A stretch of 38,446 nt of DNA from Prosthecobacter debontii. Lineage in GTDB: Bacteria; Verrucomicrobiota; Verrucomicrobiia; Chthoniobacterales; Chthoniobacteraceae. The position numbers and the translations under genes were made by a program. The notes under the pieces were generated by a model, which saw nothing but the letters and a program-made list of their open reading frames with translations, made no database searches and was not told the origin of the DNA. Positions 26,074 through 34,472 of the stretch are shown piece by piece (within the stretch, counting starts at the first letter, position 1; every line of letters starts with the position of its first letter). The stretch lies in contig CAMAUI010000036.1 in NCBI GenBank assembly GCA_945861385.1, positions 1-38,446 on the forward strand, in the 5' to 3' direction.

Positions 26074-26178
26074 CTATTTCGCCGGCGCGGCCTTGCTCTT
26101 CGCGAGCGCGAGGCGTTCCGTTTTCCTGCGCCGTGCGGCGCGTTTCCTGACGTTGTCTTTGCCTTTGCAGTTTCCCAT
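26074..26178 (-). CDS. possible 34-residue, strongly basic protein
   Basis: A very short frame, ATG at 26178 to TAG at 26074, giving MGNCKGKDNVRKRAARRRKT and then ERLALAKSKAAPAK. Almost half the residues are Lys or Arg. It lies in the 320-base gap between two secreted-protein genes on the same strand. The frame continues open upstream to 26334, overlapping the end of the next gene, but that part is low-quality sequence with several Cys. It could be a nucleic-acid-binding or ribosome-associated mini-protein, or a chance frame; composition is the only support. Confidence 0.3.
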   Translation of the reverse strand: MGNCKGKDNVRKRAARRRKTERLALAKSKAAPAK

Positions 26179-26254
26179 AGGGCCGCAGCACACACATTCC
26201 GCCCGCCTGTACCAAGCTGTTTCGCAGCGCCGGAAAAAACAGGCCGGCGCAAAA

Positions 26255-27619
26255 CTACCTGCTGGCTGCGCCGGATTGGGAGTCGCCTGGCACTGTATCA
26301 ATGCGCAACGGGGCGAGTTCCTTCTCCAGTTCATCGAGATACTCGGTGATGCGCGGGCTGGTCGGGATCACGGGCTCCGAGTTCCTTCGTTGCGCCTGGG
26401 CCGCCTTCAGGAATTTCTCGAAGCCGCCCGCGCGTGCGCCGGGTTGCGTGGCTTCGTACCAGTTCAGGTAGTCGGTGATCGCCCCCATGCGCTGGATGAG
26501 GTTGAGGCGGTAGGTTTCGATTTCCGTGATGCGTTTCGCGATGCCCCTGGTTTTGCGGGCGCTCAGCGCACCGGCGATGGCCTCGTATTCCGTGAGGATG
26601 GGCCGGAAGAGCGGGTTTGCCCTCGTGCTGAGCGTGACAATTTTCACCTGGGCGACCTGGAGCGCGGGGCGCGCACCGGGGAGCTTTGTGTATTTTTCAA
26701 AATCGGCGAGCTTGAAGGATTCCATGCGGCCTTTGCCGTCCGCGTTGATGGAAAGTTCGAGCGCAGCGGTGAGTTCACGGTCGGTTTCGGCGAGTGTCTG
26801 GCCCTGCCATTGGTCGCTCTTTGCGAAGCGTGTCAATTGCAGCGCCCACCATTTGGCGAGTGTCTGCCCGCTTTCATTGAACTCGGGGAAATGCGTCCGC
26901 AGCGCGGGCATGGTGTCGCCGTTCGCTTCGGGCCAGCGGAGCAGAAAATTGGTGGTTTTTTTCTCGCCGCCAGGCATGGAGAGCAGCGCCTCGACAAGGC
27001 ACAGCGCGCACGCGCGATCCACGCTTCCCGCCGTCGAATCCAACTGCCTCGGCGGGCGGTCGAGAAAGCCTTCGAGCGCGGGAAGTTTGTCCGCCTTGAC
27101 GATGCTTTTGAAAGTATTTGAGTCCACCCCGTCGTCGCGCCGGCGGATGATCTCGATGATCCCCTGCACGATCCACCATGGCGCCTCGACATAATGCTCG
27201 TCAGGCTTCAACCGCGGGCGGTCGCGATACATGAACTCGAGGAGCACCGCGCGGATGATGTGACGCTGGAGGAACACATCGGATGGGTCAGCGCCAAGCC
27301 GGACGACGACATCAATCTTCGGGCCCGCGACGGTGTTCACGAGTTGCACGGTGACGGGCTGCCGCGCCTCGCCGGGAGCGGCTGCATCCATCGTCAGCAC
27401 GATGGGCATGGTCCACGCATCCCGGAGACGAAGGATGCGGAGGATGTCGGCCTTGGTTTCCTCGACGAATGTGGTCACGCGCCCGCGAAGCGGACGGTCG
27501 TCGCAATACACCACAAACTGCCCCGTGCTGCTGGTGCTGCGGTTTTTCAATTCCACCGCGGCACTATCGGCAGCGAGGAGGATGAGAAATGCAGCCAGCC
27601 AGCAACGCTGCGCGTTCAC
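26255..27619 (-). CDS. secreted protein of unknown function
   Basis: A 454-residue exported protein with a signal peptide (MNAQRCWLAAFLILLAADSA, cleavage near residue 20). The N-terminal half is mixed alpha/beta with the segment GQFVVYCDDRPLRGRV and, near 170, APWWIVQGIIEIIRRRD. The position and pattern of that block recall the 'P-x-W-x-x-x-G' region after the active site of gluzincin-type peptidases, but no HExxH motif is present, so a peptidase cannot be claimed. The C-terminal third is helical. Its start overlaps the stop of the zinc-ribbon membrane gene by four bases (ATGA), so the two are translationally coupled and probably work together. Confidence 0.75.
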   Translation of the reverse strand: MNAQRCWLAAFLILLAADSAAVELKNRSTSSTGQFVVYCDDRPLRGRVTTFVEETKADILRILRLRDAWTMPIVLTMDAAAPGEARQPVTVQLVNTVAGPKIDVVVRLGADPSDVFLQRHIIRAVLLEFMYRDRPRLKPDEHYVEAPWWIVQGIIEIIRRRDDGVDSNTFKSIVKADKLPALEGFLDRPPRQLDSTAGSVDRACALCLVEALLSMPGGEKKTTNFLLRWPEANGDTMPALRTHFPEFNESGQTLAKWWALQLTRFAKSDQWQGQTLAETDRELTAALELSINADGKGRMESFKLADFEKYTKLPGARPALQVAQVKIVTLSTRANPLFRPILTEYEAIAGALSARKTRGIAKRITEIETYRLNLIQRMGAITDYLNWYEATQPGARAGGFEKFLKAAQAQRRNSEPVIPTSPRITEYLDELEKELAPLRIDTVPGDSQSGAASR

Positions 27620-28380
27620 TTCCTCGGTCTGGAGATGAGCGTGATGGAGGCCTTGCCCACCTTCACGTCGGCGAGGCGGCTCAAGTTGCTCTTTTCCTTT
27701 TCGAAAGCCTTGAACACGCTCCCGATGGAGAATTCGCCCGCAAATTTAAGCGCCGGGTGCAGGCCGAGTTTGCCGAAGCGCACCCCGACTACTTCCACCG
27801 CGAGTTCGTTGTCCGCCGTAGCGCGGTAGGAGTAGGACATGCTACTGAACATCCCGAAACCCCACATCTCGCGCTCGACAGTCAGCGTGAGCAGACCCGG
27901 CTCAAGCTTCACGAACGTGCGTTTGAACTTCACACCCGGCACCGCGCTCTCGACAGCCTTGATGCTTCGCTTGAGGTAATGGTTCAGTTCGTCCTCGGTG
28001 AAGGTCACCGACACCGCGTTGGGCGCGCTCATCATCCGCTGCCACAGTTCGCCGACGTCACGATCCGGGATGGCATCTGACTTTTCTGGCGGCACGCCTT
28101 CCGGGGTCTGCCAGAAAAGGAACATCGCCGCGACGGCAGCGGCGAAGATGAGCACGGATACGCCTGTCTTCAAGTCCCGCAGGAACGAACCGCGGACGGG
28201 GCTCATCATTTTTTCGACGTGCTTGTGCGCCTTCTCGTGCTCCTCCTGCTCCTTTTTCGGCTCGAGCGTGGGAAGGACGGTCCGGTCGAGCTTCTGTCCG
28301 CAATTGTGGCAGTACACGCGCTCGGGCTCATTCTCGTGGCCGCAGGCGCCGCATTTGAGTGGTGGTAGTTCGGTGGCCAT
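27616..28380 (-). CDS. zinc-ribbon, single-pass membrane protein of unknown function
   Basis: A 254-residue protein. The N-terminus has a zinc ribbon with Cys10, 13, 24 and 27 (CGACGH and CHNCGQ). A charged linker is followed by one transmembrane helix at about 72-90 (GVSVLIFAAAVAAMFLFW) and a C-terminal domain of about 160 residues, predicted to be on the outer face, with alternating beta strands and a helix (FTEDELNHYLKRSIKAVES). I do not recognise the C-terminal domain. The gene starts 26 bases after the FmdB-like gene and overlaps the secreted-protein gene that follows, so a three-gene unit is likely. Confidence 0.75.
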   Translation of the reverse strand: MATELPPLKCGACGHENEPERVYCHNCGQKLDRTVLPTLEPKKEQEEHEKAHKHVEKMMSPVRGSFLRDLKTGVSVLIFAAAVAAMFLFWQTPEGVPPEKSDAIPDRDVGELWQRMMSAPNAVSVTFTEDELNHYLKRSIKAVESAVPGVKFKRTFVKLEPGLLTLTVEREMWGFGMFSSMSYSYRATADNELAVEVVGVRFGKLGLHPALKFAGEFSIGSVFKAFEKEKSNLSRLADVKVGKASITLISRPRK

Positions 28381-28406
28381 AATTTATGCGTGGGTTCGGG
28401 GCGAAG

Positions 28407-28718
28407 TCATTCGCTCTTGGAAGTGGATGCGGGTTTCGCCCCGGTCTTGGTCTCGGTCTTTTTCGGGGACGACGCATCACCGGAGTCCTTCTTTGCCGCA
28501 CTCTTGTAGCCGTCGCTCCGGTAGTCGGTGATGTAAAATCCGCTGCCCTTGAAGATCAGCCCCGCGCCGCCGCCGAGCAAGCGGGTCACCTTGCCCCTGC
28601 CCCATTTTTTCATGCGGCAAAACTCCTTCGGGCACGTCGTGAAGCCTTTGTCCTTCATGGACTGGTGGCACTCAAACGTCTTCCGGCACTTGGCGCATTC
28701 GTACTCGTAGGTTGGCAT
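28407..28718 (-). CDS. FmdB family zinc-ribbon protein
   Basis: A 103-residue protein with the family opening MPTYEYECAKCRKTFE. Zinc ligands are Cys8 and Cys11 in the first knuckle and probably Cys29 and Cys34 in the second; the second pair has a wider spacing (CPKEFC) than the usual CPxC. The segment LLGGGAGLIFKGSGFYITDY is the conserved end of the family core. A Ser/Lys/Thr-rich tail of about 30 residues follows. FmdB-like proteins are widespread small putative regulators with no firm biochemical role. It heads the minus-strand unit and diverges from proB, 174 bases away. Confidence 0.9.
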   Translation of the reverse strand: MPTYEYECAKCRKTFECHQSMKDKGFTTCPKEFCRMKKWGRGKVTRLLGGGAGLIFKGSGFYITDYRSDGYKSAAKKDSGDASSPKKTETKTGAKPASTSKSE

Positions 28719-28892
28719 GAGTTGTAGGTTTCAGGAAATTCGCTGAGGGCGTATAGCAAAGCGCAACCTGTACCGCAATGACAGCCGCAAAGCGCAAATC
28801 ACGGCAACGTCATCCTTGGCGATCAGCAACCGAAGCCCGCTGCCGCCGCTTGCCGGGCGCGGCGGGGTGTGTAGCCTCCGCTCCTTTCCATT

Positions 28893-29672
28893 ATGGCTAG
28901 CGAACGCAAACGCATCGTCCTGAAACTCGGCTCCGGCATCCTCGCGACACCGCGCGGGACGAACCTGGACCAGCGCCAGTTCGCGAGGATCGCGCGCGAG
29001 GTGTCCGCGATCGTCGAGAGCGGCAACGAAGTGCTGGTGGTCTCCAGCGGCGCCGTCGCAGCCGGCCTCGGCGCCATGGGGTTGAAGGCGCGCCCGGATG
29101 AACTTGCGGCCCGTCAGGCGTGCGCAGCGGTCGGCCAGGGGAGGCTCATGGGCGCCTACACGGAGCACTTTTCACGGCATAAAATCACGGTCGCCCAAGT
29201 GCTGCTCACCTACGCCGACCTCGACAGCCGCAGCGCCTACGCAAACATCCGCACCACGCTCCATCGTCTCCTCGCGGGCAACATCGTGCCGATCATCAAC
29301 GAAAACGACACCGTCTCCGTGGACGAACTCAAATTCGGCGACAACGACCGCCTCAGCGCCGAGGTCGCTATCCTCGCGGATGCGAACCTGCTTGTCCTGC
29401 TCACGAGCGTGGACGGCCTGCTCGATGCGAAGGGCCGCACGATTCCCCGCGTGGATGATCTCGCGAACGTGCAGCGTTTCGTGCGCGAGGAACGCGGGCG
29501 GCTGAGCGTGGGAGGCATGGCCTCGAAGCTCCATGCCGTGCAACTCGCGGTGCAGGCGGGAATCCCAACCGTGATCGCGAGCGGGCGCAAGGCGGGCGAA
29601 TTCGTCAGGGTTGCCGGGGGCAAGCCGTGCGGCACCTACTTCCCGCCGCTTGTGCCGCTGCGGGCGCAGTAA
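28893..29672 (+). CDS. proB: glutamate 5-kinase, short form without PUA domain
   Basis: First step of proline synthesis: phosphorylates glutamate to gamma-glutamyl phosphate. The amino-acid kinase fold is complete, with IVLKLGSGILA at the N-terminus, VVSSGAVAAGLG near 49-60, PIINENDTVS near 137-146, KFGDND, and the late GGMASKLHA block. At 259 residues it lacks the C-terminal PUA domain of the 367-residue E. coli enzyme; single-domain forms are known in other bacteria and are active. It is followed after 19 bases by proA. Confidence 0.95.
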   Translation: MASERKRIVLKLGSGILATPRGTNLDQRQFARIAREVSAIVESGNEVLVVSSGAVAAGLGAMGLKARPDELAARQACAAVGQGRLMGAYTEHFSRHKITVAQVLLTYADLDSRSAYANIRTTLHRLLAGNIVPIINENDTVSVDELKFGDNDRLSAEVAILADANLLVLLTSVDGLLDAKGRTIPRVDDLANVQRFVREERGRLSVGGMASKLHAVQLAVQAGIPTVIASGRKAGEFVRVAGGKPCGTYFPPLVPLRAQ

Positions 29673-29691
29673 AACCACACAGAGTTTTCCG

Positions 29692-30963
29692 ATGACACTT
29701 ACCGAACAAATCCACGACTACGGCCGCCGCGCGCGTGCCGCCGCGAGGCTGATGCGGCAATCGGGCACGGCTGAAAAGAACGCGGGCCTTGTGGCGATGG
29801 CGGACGAACTCGCCGCGGCTGAGGCGGCGATTCTTTCCGCAAACGCGCAGGATCTGGAAAAAGCGAGAGCCTCGGGGCTTTCGCCAGCGATGATTGACCG
29901 GCTGGCGCTCGATCCCAAGCGCATCACCGCCATGGCGGATGGAGTCCGCGAAGTCGCGGCGCTGCCCGATCCGGTCGGCGGGATCATCCGCGAGTGGACG
30001 CGCCCGAACGGCCTCCGCATCCAGAAGAAACGCGTCCCCATCGGCGTGATCGGCATCATTTACGAATCCCGCCCGAACGTCACCGCCGATGCCGCCGTGC
30101 TCTGCGCGAAGACGGGCAACGCCACGATCCTGCGCGGCGGCAGCGAGAGCATCGCGAGCAACGTGGCCATCGCCGCGGCCCTCTCGCGTGGCTGGTCAAA
30201 AGCTGGGCTGCCCGCGGACGCGATTCAGCTCATCCCCGTGACCGACCGCGAGGCAGTGCGTGTGATGTGCGAGATGGATCAATTCATGGACTGCATCGTG
30301 CCGCGCGGCGGGAAGGGACTCATCGAAGCAGTGGTGAGCCATGCGCGGATGCCGGTCATCAAACACTACGACGGCATCTGCGCCATGTATGTGGACGAAG
30401 CCGCAGACCTCGCGATGGCCGGCGCGCTCATCGTGAATGCAAAATGCCAGCGGCCCGGCGTCTGCAACGCGATCGAGACCGTGCTCGTCCATTCCGCGAT
30501 CGCGGAAAATTTCTTCGCGACCACGGGCCGCGTGCTGCTGGAAAAAGGGGTCCAGCTCCGTTGCGACGAACGTGCGTTCGCGCAACTGGCGGCGTCCGGC
30601 TCCGCGCTCGTCACGCATGCAACCGCCGAGGATTTCCGCACCGAGTTTCTAGACCTGATCCTTGCCGTGAAGGTCGTGGATTCGCCCGGTGAGGCGATCG
30701 GGCACATCGAGGCGAACGGTTCGCATCACAGCGACTGCATCATCACGCGCGACGAGCCCACCGCCGAGCGCTTCCTCGCCGAGGTGGACAGCGCGACCGT
30801 GTATTGGAACGCGAGCACGCGGTTCACCGATGGCGGCGAGTTCGGGTTCGGCGCGGAGATCGGGATCTCAACGGACAAGCTGCACGCGAGGGGCCCGGTG
30901 GCGCTGGAGGAACTGACGACCTACAAGTACGTGCTTCGCGGCACCGGCCAGGTCCGCGGCTGA
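29692..30963 (+). CDS. proA: glutamate-5-semialdehyde dehydrogenase (gamma-glutamyl phosphate reductase)
   Basis: Second step of proline synthesis: NADPH-dependent reduction of gamma-glutamyl phosphate. From the ATG at 29692 (MTLTEQIHDYGRRAR) it is 423 residues, the usual length. Family markers are VPIGVIGIIYESRPNVT (about 115-131), the LRGGSESIASN segment and the catalytic Cys258 in QRPGVCNAIET. The frame is open to 29611, inside proB, but those residues are unrelated. A strong hairpin terminator follows 34 bases after the stop. Confidence 0.97.
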   Translation: MTLTEQIHDYGRRARAAARLMRQSGTAEKNAGLVAMADELAAAEAAILSANAQDLEKARASGLSPAMIDRLALDPKRITAMADGVREVAALPDPVGGIIREWTRPNGLRIQKKRVPIGVIGIIYESRPNVTADAAVLCAKTGNATILRGGSESIASNVAIAAALSRGWSKAGLPADAIQLIPVTDREAVRVMCEMDQFMDCIVPRGGKGLIEAVVSHARMPVIKHYDGICAMYVDEAADLAMAGALIVNAKCQRPGVCNAIETVLVHSAIAENFFATTGRVLLEKGVQLRCDERAFAQLAASGSALVTHATAEDFRTEFLDLILAVKVVDSPGEAIGHIEANGSHHSDCIITRDEPTAERFLAEVDSATVYWNASTRFTDGGEFGFGAEIGISTDKLHARGPVALEELTTYKYVLRGTGQVRG

Positions 30964-30997
30964 AACGTCCGAGCACCTACGATCTCGAAACGAAAAG

Positions 30998-31023
30998 TGG
31001 CGCCGACCCGGAGGTCGGCGCCA
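30998..31023. terminator. bidirectional terminator between proA and the DUF4142 gene
   Basis: A perfect 11-bp stem TGGCGCCGACC/GGTCGGCGCCA with the four-base loop CGGA. On the plus strand it is followed by ATTGATTTC; on the minus strand by CTTTTCG. The two genes converge here (stops at 30963 and 31055), so the single hairpin probably serves both, with neither T-run being long. Confidence 0.75.
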
Positions 31024-31054
31024 TTGATTTCAGAAAGCCAGTTCCCCGCCTGGG

Positions 31055-31606
31055 CTACTTGCTTGCGATGACCTTCTGCCATTCGAGGCTCTTTTGCAGG
31101 TGCGTGCGAAGGCCGGGCAGTGTGTTGTTGGCGAATTCCTTCAGTTCCGCGCTCTTCGTCGTGCGCGCGAATTTCTCGAACATGTCCACGGCCTTGCGGT
31201 GCTCTTCCACCATCGTGTCAATATACACGCGGTCGAACTCAGCGGCGGGCGCGGTGATGATCTTATTCAGCCATACTTGATTGTCGGGGCCCGGATCCTT
31301 CGGCAACTCGATCTTCATTTTGTCGGTGATCGTCTTGAGGTTCTTGTTCACGTCCGTGTGATCCCGGATCATCATGTTGGCGAAGTCCTTTACGTCGTCG
31401 CGCTTCGTGGTCTCCTTGGCGACTTCGGCGGCTTTGATTTCAGCGAGGTTGCAGCGGAAGACGGCATCCATGAAGAGCCCGTCTGCGGCTTGTTCACTCT
31501 TGGTGACCTCCGTTGTTGCACCGTCCGCAGCGAAAATCGCTGGAGCGGTGGTGAAGGTGAAGAGTGCGGTGGCGATGGTGGTAACGAGTATTTTGTGTGT
31601 TTTCAT
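31055..31606 (-). CDS. secreted DUF4142 family protein
   Basis: A 183-residue exported protein with a signal peptide (about 1-26, ending APAIFA). The mature part is almost all helical and carries family features: FMDAVFRCNLAEIKAAEVA, VKDFANMMIRDHTDVNKNL and FDRVYIDTMVEEHRKAVDMF, with regularly placed His/Glu/Asp residues as in ferritin-like four-helix bundles. DUF4142 proteins are common in soil bacteria; the function is not established and metal binding is only suggested by the fold. It is divergent from the lactonase-like gene, 130 bases away. Confidence 0.9.
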   Translation of the reverse strand: MKTHKILVTTIATALFTFTTAPAIFAADGATTEVTKSEQAADGLFMDAVFRCNLAEIKAAEVAKETTKRDDVKDFANMMIRDHTDVNKNLKTITDKMKIELPKDPGPDNQVWLNKIITAPAAEFDRVYIDTMVEEHRKAVDMFEKFARTTKSAELKEFANNTLPGLRTHLQKSLEWQKVIASK

Positions 31607-31736
31607 ACGTCAATGGTTCGTGCGCGGACGGAGTCTGGCCGTATCGGACTCCGTTTTTGTGGGAGCGAGGCCGCCGCCTATCCCGCGGCCCCAAGGCTTG
31701 CGCGACTCCCAGCGCACAGCGCAGAGTCCGCGCGTC

Positions 31737-32849
31737 ATGAAACTCCTCGCCTCACTCCTCGCCCTCTCGCTCCTCGCACAGTCGCCGCTCTTCGCCGAAG
31801 AGCTTTCCTTTTATATCGGCACCTACACGCGCCCCGGCGGCAGCGAGGGGATTTACCGCGGCGTGCTGGACACGGACACCGGCAGCGCACGGATCACCGG
31901 ACTCGCGGGCGTGGCGAAGAACCCGTCTTTCCTCGCGATCAGCCCGGGTGGCAAATTTCTGTACGCGGCGATCGAGGACGCTGGCGGCATGGTCGGGGCG
32001 TTCGTCATCAATGCGGACGGCACGCTCAAGGCGCTCAACAGCGAGTCGTCGAAAGGATCGGGCAACTGCCACGTGTCTGTGGATGATTCGGGCCGGAATG
32101 TCTTCGCCGCAAACTACGGCAGCGGCACGATCGCCTGCCTTCCGATCAAGGCCGATGGCTCGCTCGCGCCCGCGAGCGCCTCCATCCAGCACGAGATCAC
32201 CTCCCCGGATGGCCTCCGGAAAAAGGCGCCGCACGCCCATGCGATCTGCCAGAACGGGGCGTTCGTCTATGCGTGCGACCTCGGTGCGAATCAGGTTTTT
32301 ATTTACAAATTCGACGCGTCCAAGGGCGTGCTGACACCCAACGACCCGAAGAGCGCACGGCTCCCGGAGGGAAGCGGCCCGCGCCATCTCGCCTTTCGCC
32401 CGCAGGGCGGGTTCGCATTCGTGAACAACGAAACGACATGCGAGATCACCTCGTTCGCGCATGATGCGGCGAAGGGAACGCTCACGGCCGTCCACACCCT
32501 CAGCACGCTGCCTGTGGACTACACGCTCACGGGGAAGGATTCGACCGCTGAGATCCAATGCCACCCAAATGGCCGGTTCGTTTACGTCTCGAATCGCGGC
32601 CACGACAGCATCGCGGTTTTTTCAATCGCCACGGACGGAAAACTCACCCGCGTCCAGGTCGCCGATGCGCACGCAAAAATCCCGCGCGGCTTCGCGCTTT
32701 CACCGGATGGCAAGTGGCTGATCGCGGCGGGACAGAGCAGCGACACTCTCGCGCTGCATCAGCTCGACCCCGCCACCGGCCTGCTCACTTTCAAAAACAT
32801 CATCGGCAAGGTCGGCGCTCCGGTGAACGTGGAATTCCTGAAACCGTAG
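31737..32849 (+). CDS. secreted lactonase-family beta-propeller protein
   Basis: A 370-residue protein of the 6-phosphogluconolactonase-like (YbhE/Pgl) seven-bladed propeller family. From the ATG at 31737 there is a signal peptide (MKLLASLLALSLLAQSPLFA), so this copy acts outside the cytoplasm and cannot be the pentose-phosphate enzyme; hydrolysis of an external sugar lactone is a reasonable inference. Family signatures are FYIGTYTRPGGSEGIYRG at the mature N-terminus, NPSFLAISPGGKFLYA, KKAPHAHAICQNGAFVYACD, GSGPRHLAFRP and NGRFVYVSNRGHDSIAVF. Sugar lactones are the expected products of the sugar dehydrogenase type of oxidation suggested for the 10-17 kb genes. Confidence 0.9.
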   Translation: MKLLASLLALSLLAQSPLFAEELSFYIGTYTRPGGSEGIYRGVLDTDTGSARITGLAGVAKNPSFLAISPGGKFLYAAIEDAGGMVGAFVINADGTLKALNSESSKGSGNCHVSVDDSGRNVFAANYGSGTIACLPIKADGSLAPASASIQHEITSPDGLRKKAPHAHAICQNGAFVYACDLGANQVFIYKFDASKGVLTPNDPKSARLPEGSGPRHLAFRPQGGFAFVNNETTCEITSFAHDAAKGTLTAVHTLSTLPVDYTLTGKDSTAEIQCHPNGRFVYVSNRGHDSIAVFSIATDGKLTRVQVADAHAKIPRGFALSPDGKWLIAAGQSSDTLALHQLDPATGLLTFKNIIGKVGAPVNVEFLKP

Positions 32850-32945
32850 GGCTCATTGCGGGGCAGTCTTCCGCAACGCTCGCGACACACTCGCGCAAAA
32901 GGAGCCTTGCATCGCGCCGCCGCGTGCCCGGAATTGACAGCGCGC

Positions 32946-33509
32946 CTACGCCGCCTGTTCCGCGACTTTTCTGCCGAGCAGCCTCAAAACCTGCTGAAGA
33001 TCCGGGACGCGCAACGGCTTCCGAAGCATCGCGACCGGGCCGAGTTTGAGGATGTTTTCCATCATCTGGCTGTCTGGATAACCGGTGATGATGACGACCG
33101 GAAGTTCGGGCTGGAGCTTGCGGGCTTCCTTGTAAATCTGGTCGCCGGTGATGTCGGGAAGCTGAAGATCGAGGAAGCAAAACTCGAACTTCTGCTTCTT
33201 CAGCGCAGCAAGCGCGTCCTTCCCGTTCCCCACGATCACGCGCGCGAATCCCTGCTTTTTCAGGAACAGCTTGAACATGGCCTGCAGCCCGGTGTCGTCG
33301 TCCACAACGAGCACCGTTGGCGGGCCTCCGGCTTCTTCCTTCCGCAGAATATCACTGTCGAGAAGATCCTTTTTCACGCGCCAACGGCCACCGATTTGGA
33401 CGGCGGGGAGCTGTCCCCGTTGGACGAGGTAATAGACTGTCGGCAGCGGGATGTTCAGATACTCCGCCGTTTCTTTCACAGTGATCAGGTTGTGCGGGAG
33501 AGGTTTCAT
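32946..33509 (-). CDS. response regulator with N-terminal excisionase-type helix-turn-helix
   Basis: A 187-residue regulator with an unusual order of domains. Residues about 8-52 form a MerR/excisionase-like DNA-binding domain (LITVKETAEYLNIPLPTVYY, then GGRWRVKKDLLD). Residues about 65-183 form a receiver domain with the acidic pair Asp70/Asp71, phospho-acceptor Asp114 in FLDLQLPD, Thr142 and Lys164 in LRKPL. All key residues for phosphorylation are present. There is no histidine kinase gene in the window. The start at 33509 is chosen since the frame upstream (to 33827) is Cys/Pro/Arg-rich and non-homologous. It diverges from rph across a 220-base gap. Confidence 0.9.
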   Translation of the reverse strand: MKPLPHNLITVKETAEYLNIPLPTVYYLVQRGQLPAVQIGGRWRVKKDLLDSDILRKEEAGGPPTVLVVDDDTGLQAMFKLFLKKQGFARVIVGNGKDALAALKKQKFEFCFLDLQLPDITGDQIYKEARKLQPELPVVIITGYPDSQMMENILKLGPVAMLRKPLRVPDLQQVLRLLGRKVAEQAA

Positions 33510-33729
33510 GATTGGGCAATGGCGTGGGCGAATTTTCGCCGTGTGACATTGGATGTGCCGGAACCCAGCCGGGCTGTCAATTCCCGATTCTGGAAATTGT
33601 AATGGTTGGAGCGGGAAACACCTTCCTCCCAGCCAGGCACCCGGCCACAGAGGATCCGCCGCCCCACCGTCGCGAGGGGTGCATCCACACGATGGACAGC
33701 GCGCGTGCTCGCACCTTAGCCTCTCCCGC

Positions 33730-34455
33730 ATGTCCCGACACGATGGCAGGCTGCCAGACCAAATCCGCCCAACTTCCTTCACACCCGGCTTTGCACCAAA
33801 CGCCACCGGCTCCGTCCTGGTTGCCACTGGCGAGACACGCGTGATTTGCTCCGCAATGATCGAGGAAAGCGTCCCGCGCTGGATGAAGGATCAGCAGGTG
33901 AAAGGCGGATGGGTGACCGCCGAGTACTCGATGCTCCCCTACTCCACCGCCCAACGAAAAGCGCGCGACATCACCAAGGGCAGGCTCGACGGACGCTCGA
34001 CGGAGATTCAGCGCCTCATCGGGCGTTCGTTGCGGGCGGCGATTGACCTCGAAAAACTCGGCGCACGCACTCTCTGGATTGATTGCGATGTCCTCTCTGC
34101 CGACGGCGGAACGCGCACCGCGAGCATCACCGGCGCGAGCGTCGCCGCGGCGCTGGCCTGCCGCACGCTGATGACGGCGGGACTCATCAAGCAAAACCCG
34201 ATCCGGCAGTTTGTCGCAGCCGTGAGCGTGGGCGTGGTCGGCGGCATTCCGCTGCTGGACTTGAATTACATCGAGGACCGCGATGCCGCCGTGGACATGA
34301 ATGTGGTGATGACCGAGCACGGGCACTTCGTGGAAGTGCAGGGCAGCGGCGAGGAAACCACCTTCAGCGGCCCCGAACTGGAATCCATGCTCCTGCTCGC
34401 GCGAAAAGGCATCGCCGATCTCCTCGCGGCGCAGCGCGCGTCACTCGCGGACTGA
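33730..34455 (+). CDS. rph: ribonuclease PH
   Basis: Phosphate-dependent 3'-5' exonuclease that trims tRNA precursors and structured RNA. The 241-residue length and the blocks GSVLVATGETRVICSAMIEE, YSMLPYSTAQRKARD, GRSTEIQRLIGRSLRA, DCDVLSADGGTRTASITGA and SVGVVGGIPLLDLNYIED all match the family, including the Arg and Asp residues used for phosphate binding and catalysis. The ATG at 33730 (MSRHDGRLPDQIRP) fits RNase PH N-termini; upstream codons do not. The gene converges with the glycosyltransferase gene, 17 bases away. Confidence 0.97.
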   Translation: MSRHDGRLPDQIRPTSFTPGFAPNATGSVLVATGETRVICSAMIEESVPRWMKDQQVKGGWVTAEYSMLPYSTAQRKARDITKGRLDGRSTEIQRLIGRSLRAAIDLEKLGARTLWIDCDVLSADGGTRTASITGASVAAALACRTLMTAGLIKQNPIRQFVAAVSVGVVGGIPLLDLNYIEDRDAAVDMNVVMTEHGHFVEVQGSGEETTFSGPELESMLLLARKGIADLLAAQRASLAD

Positions 34456-34472
34456 TCCCACCACGCCGCACC

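Noticed and set aside
28850-28877. A possible promoter (TTGCCG, 16 bases, TAGCCT) before proB
   Set aside because: The -10 match is weak and would give a leader of only about nine bases; in such GC-rich DNA it may be chance.
32850-32945. Hairpin TTGCGG/CCGCAA between the lactonase gene and the convergent regulator gene
   Set aside because: Six-base stem with a nine-base loop and no T-run on either strand, so not called as a terminator.
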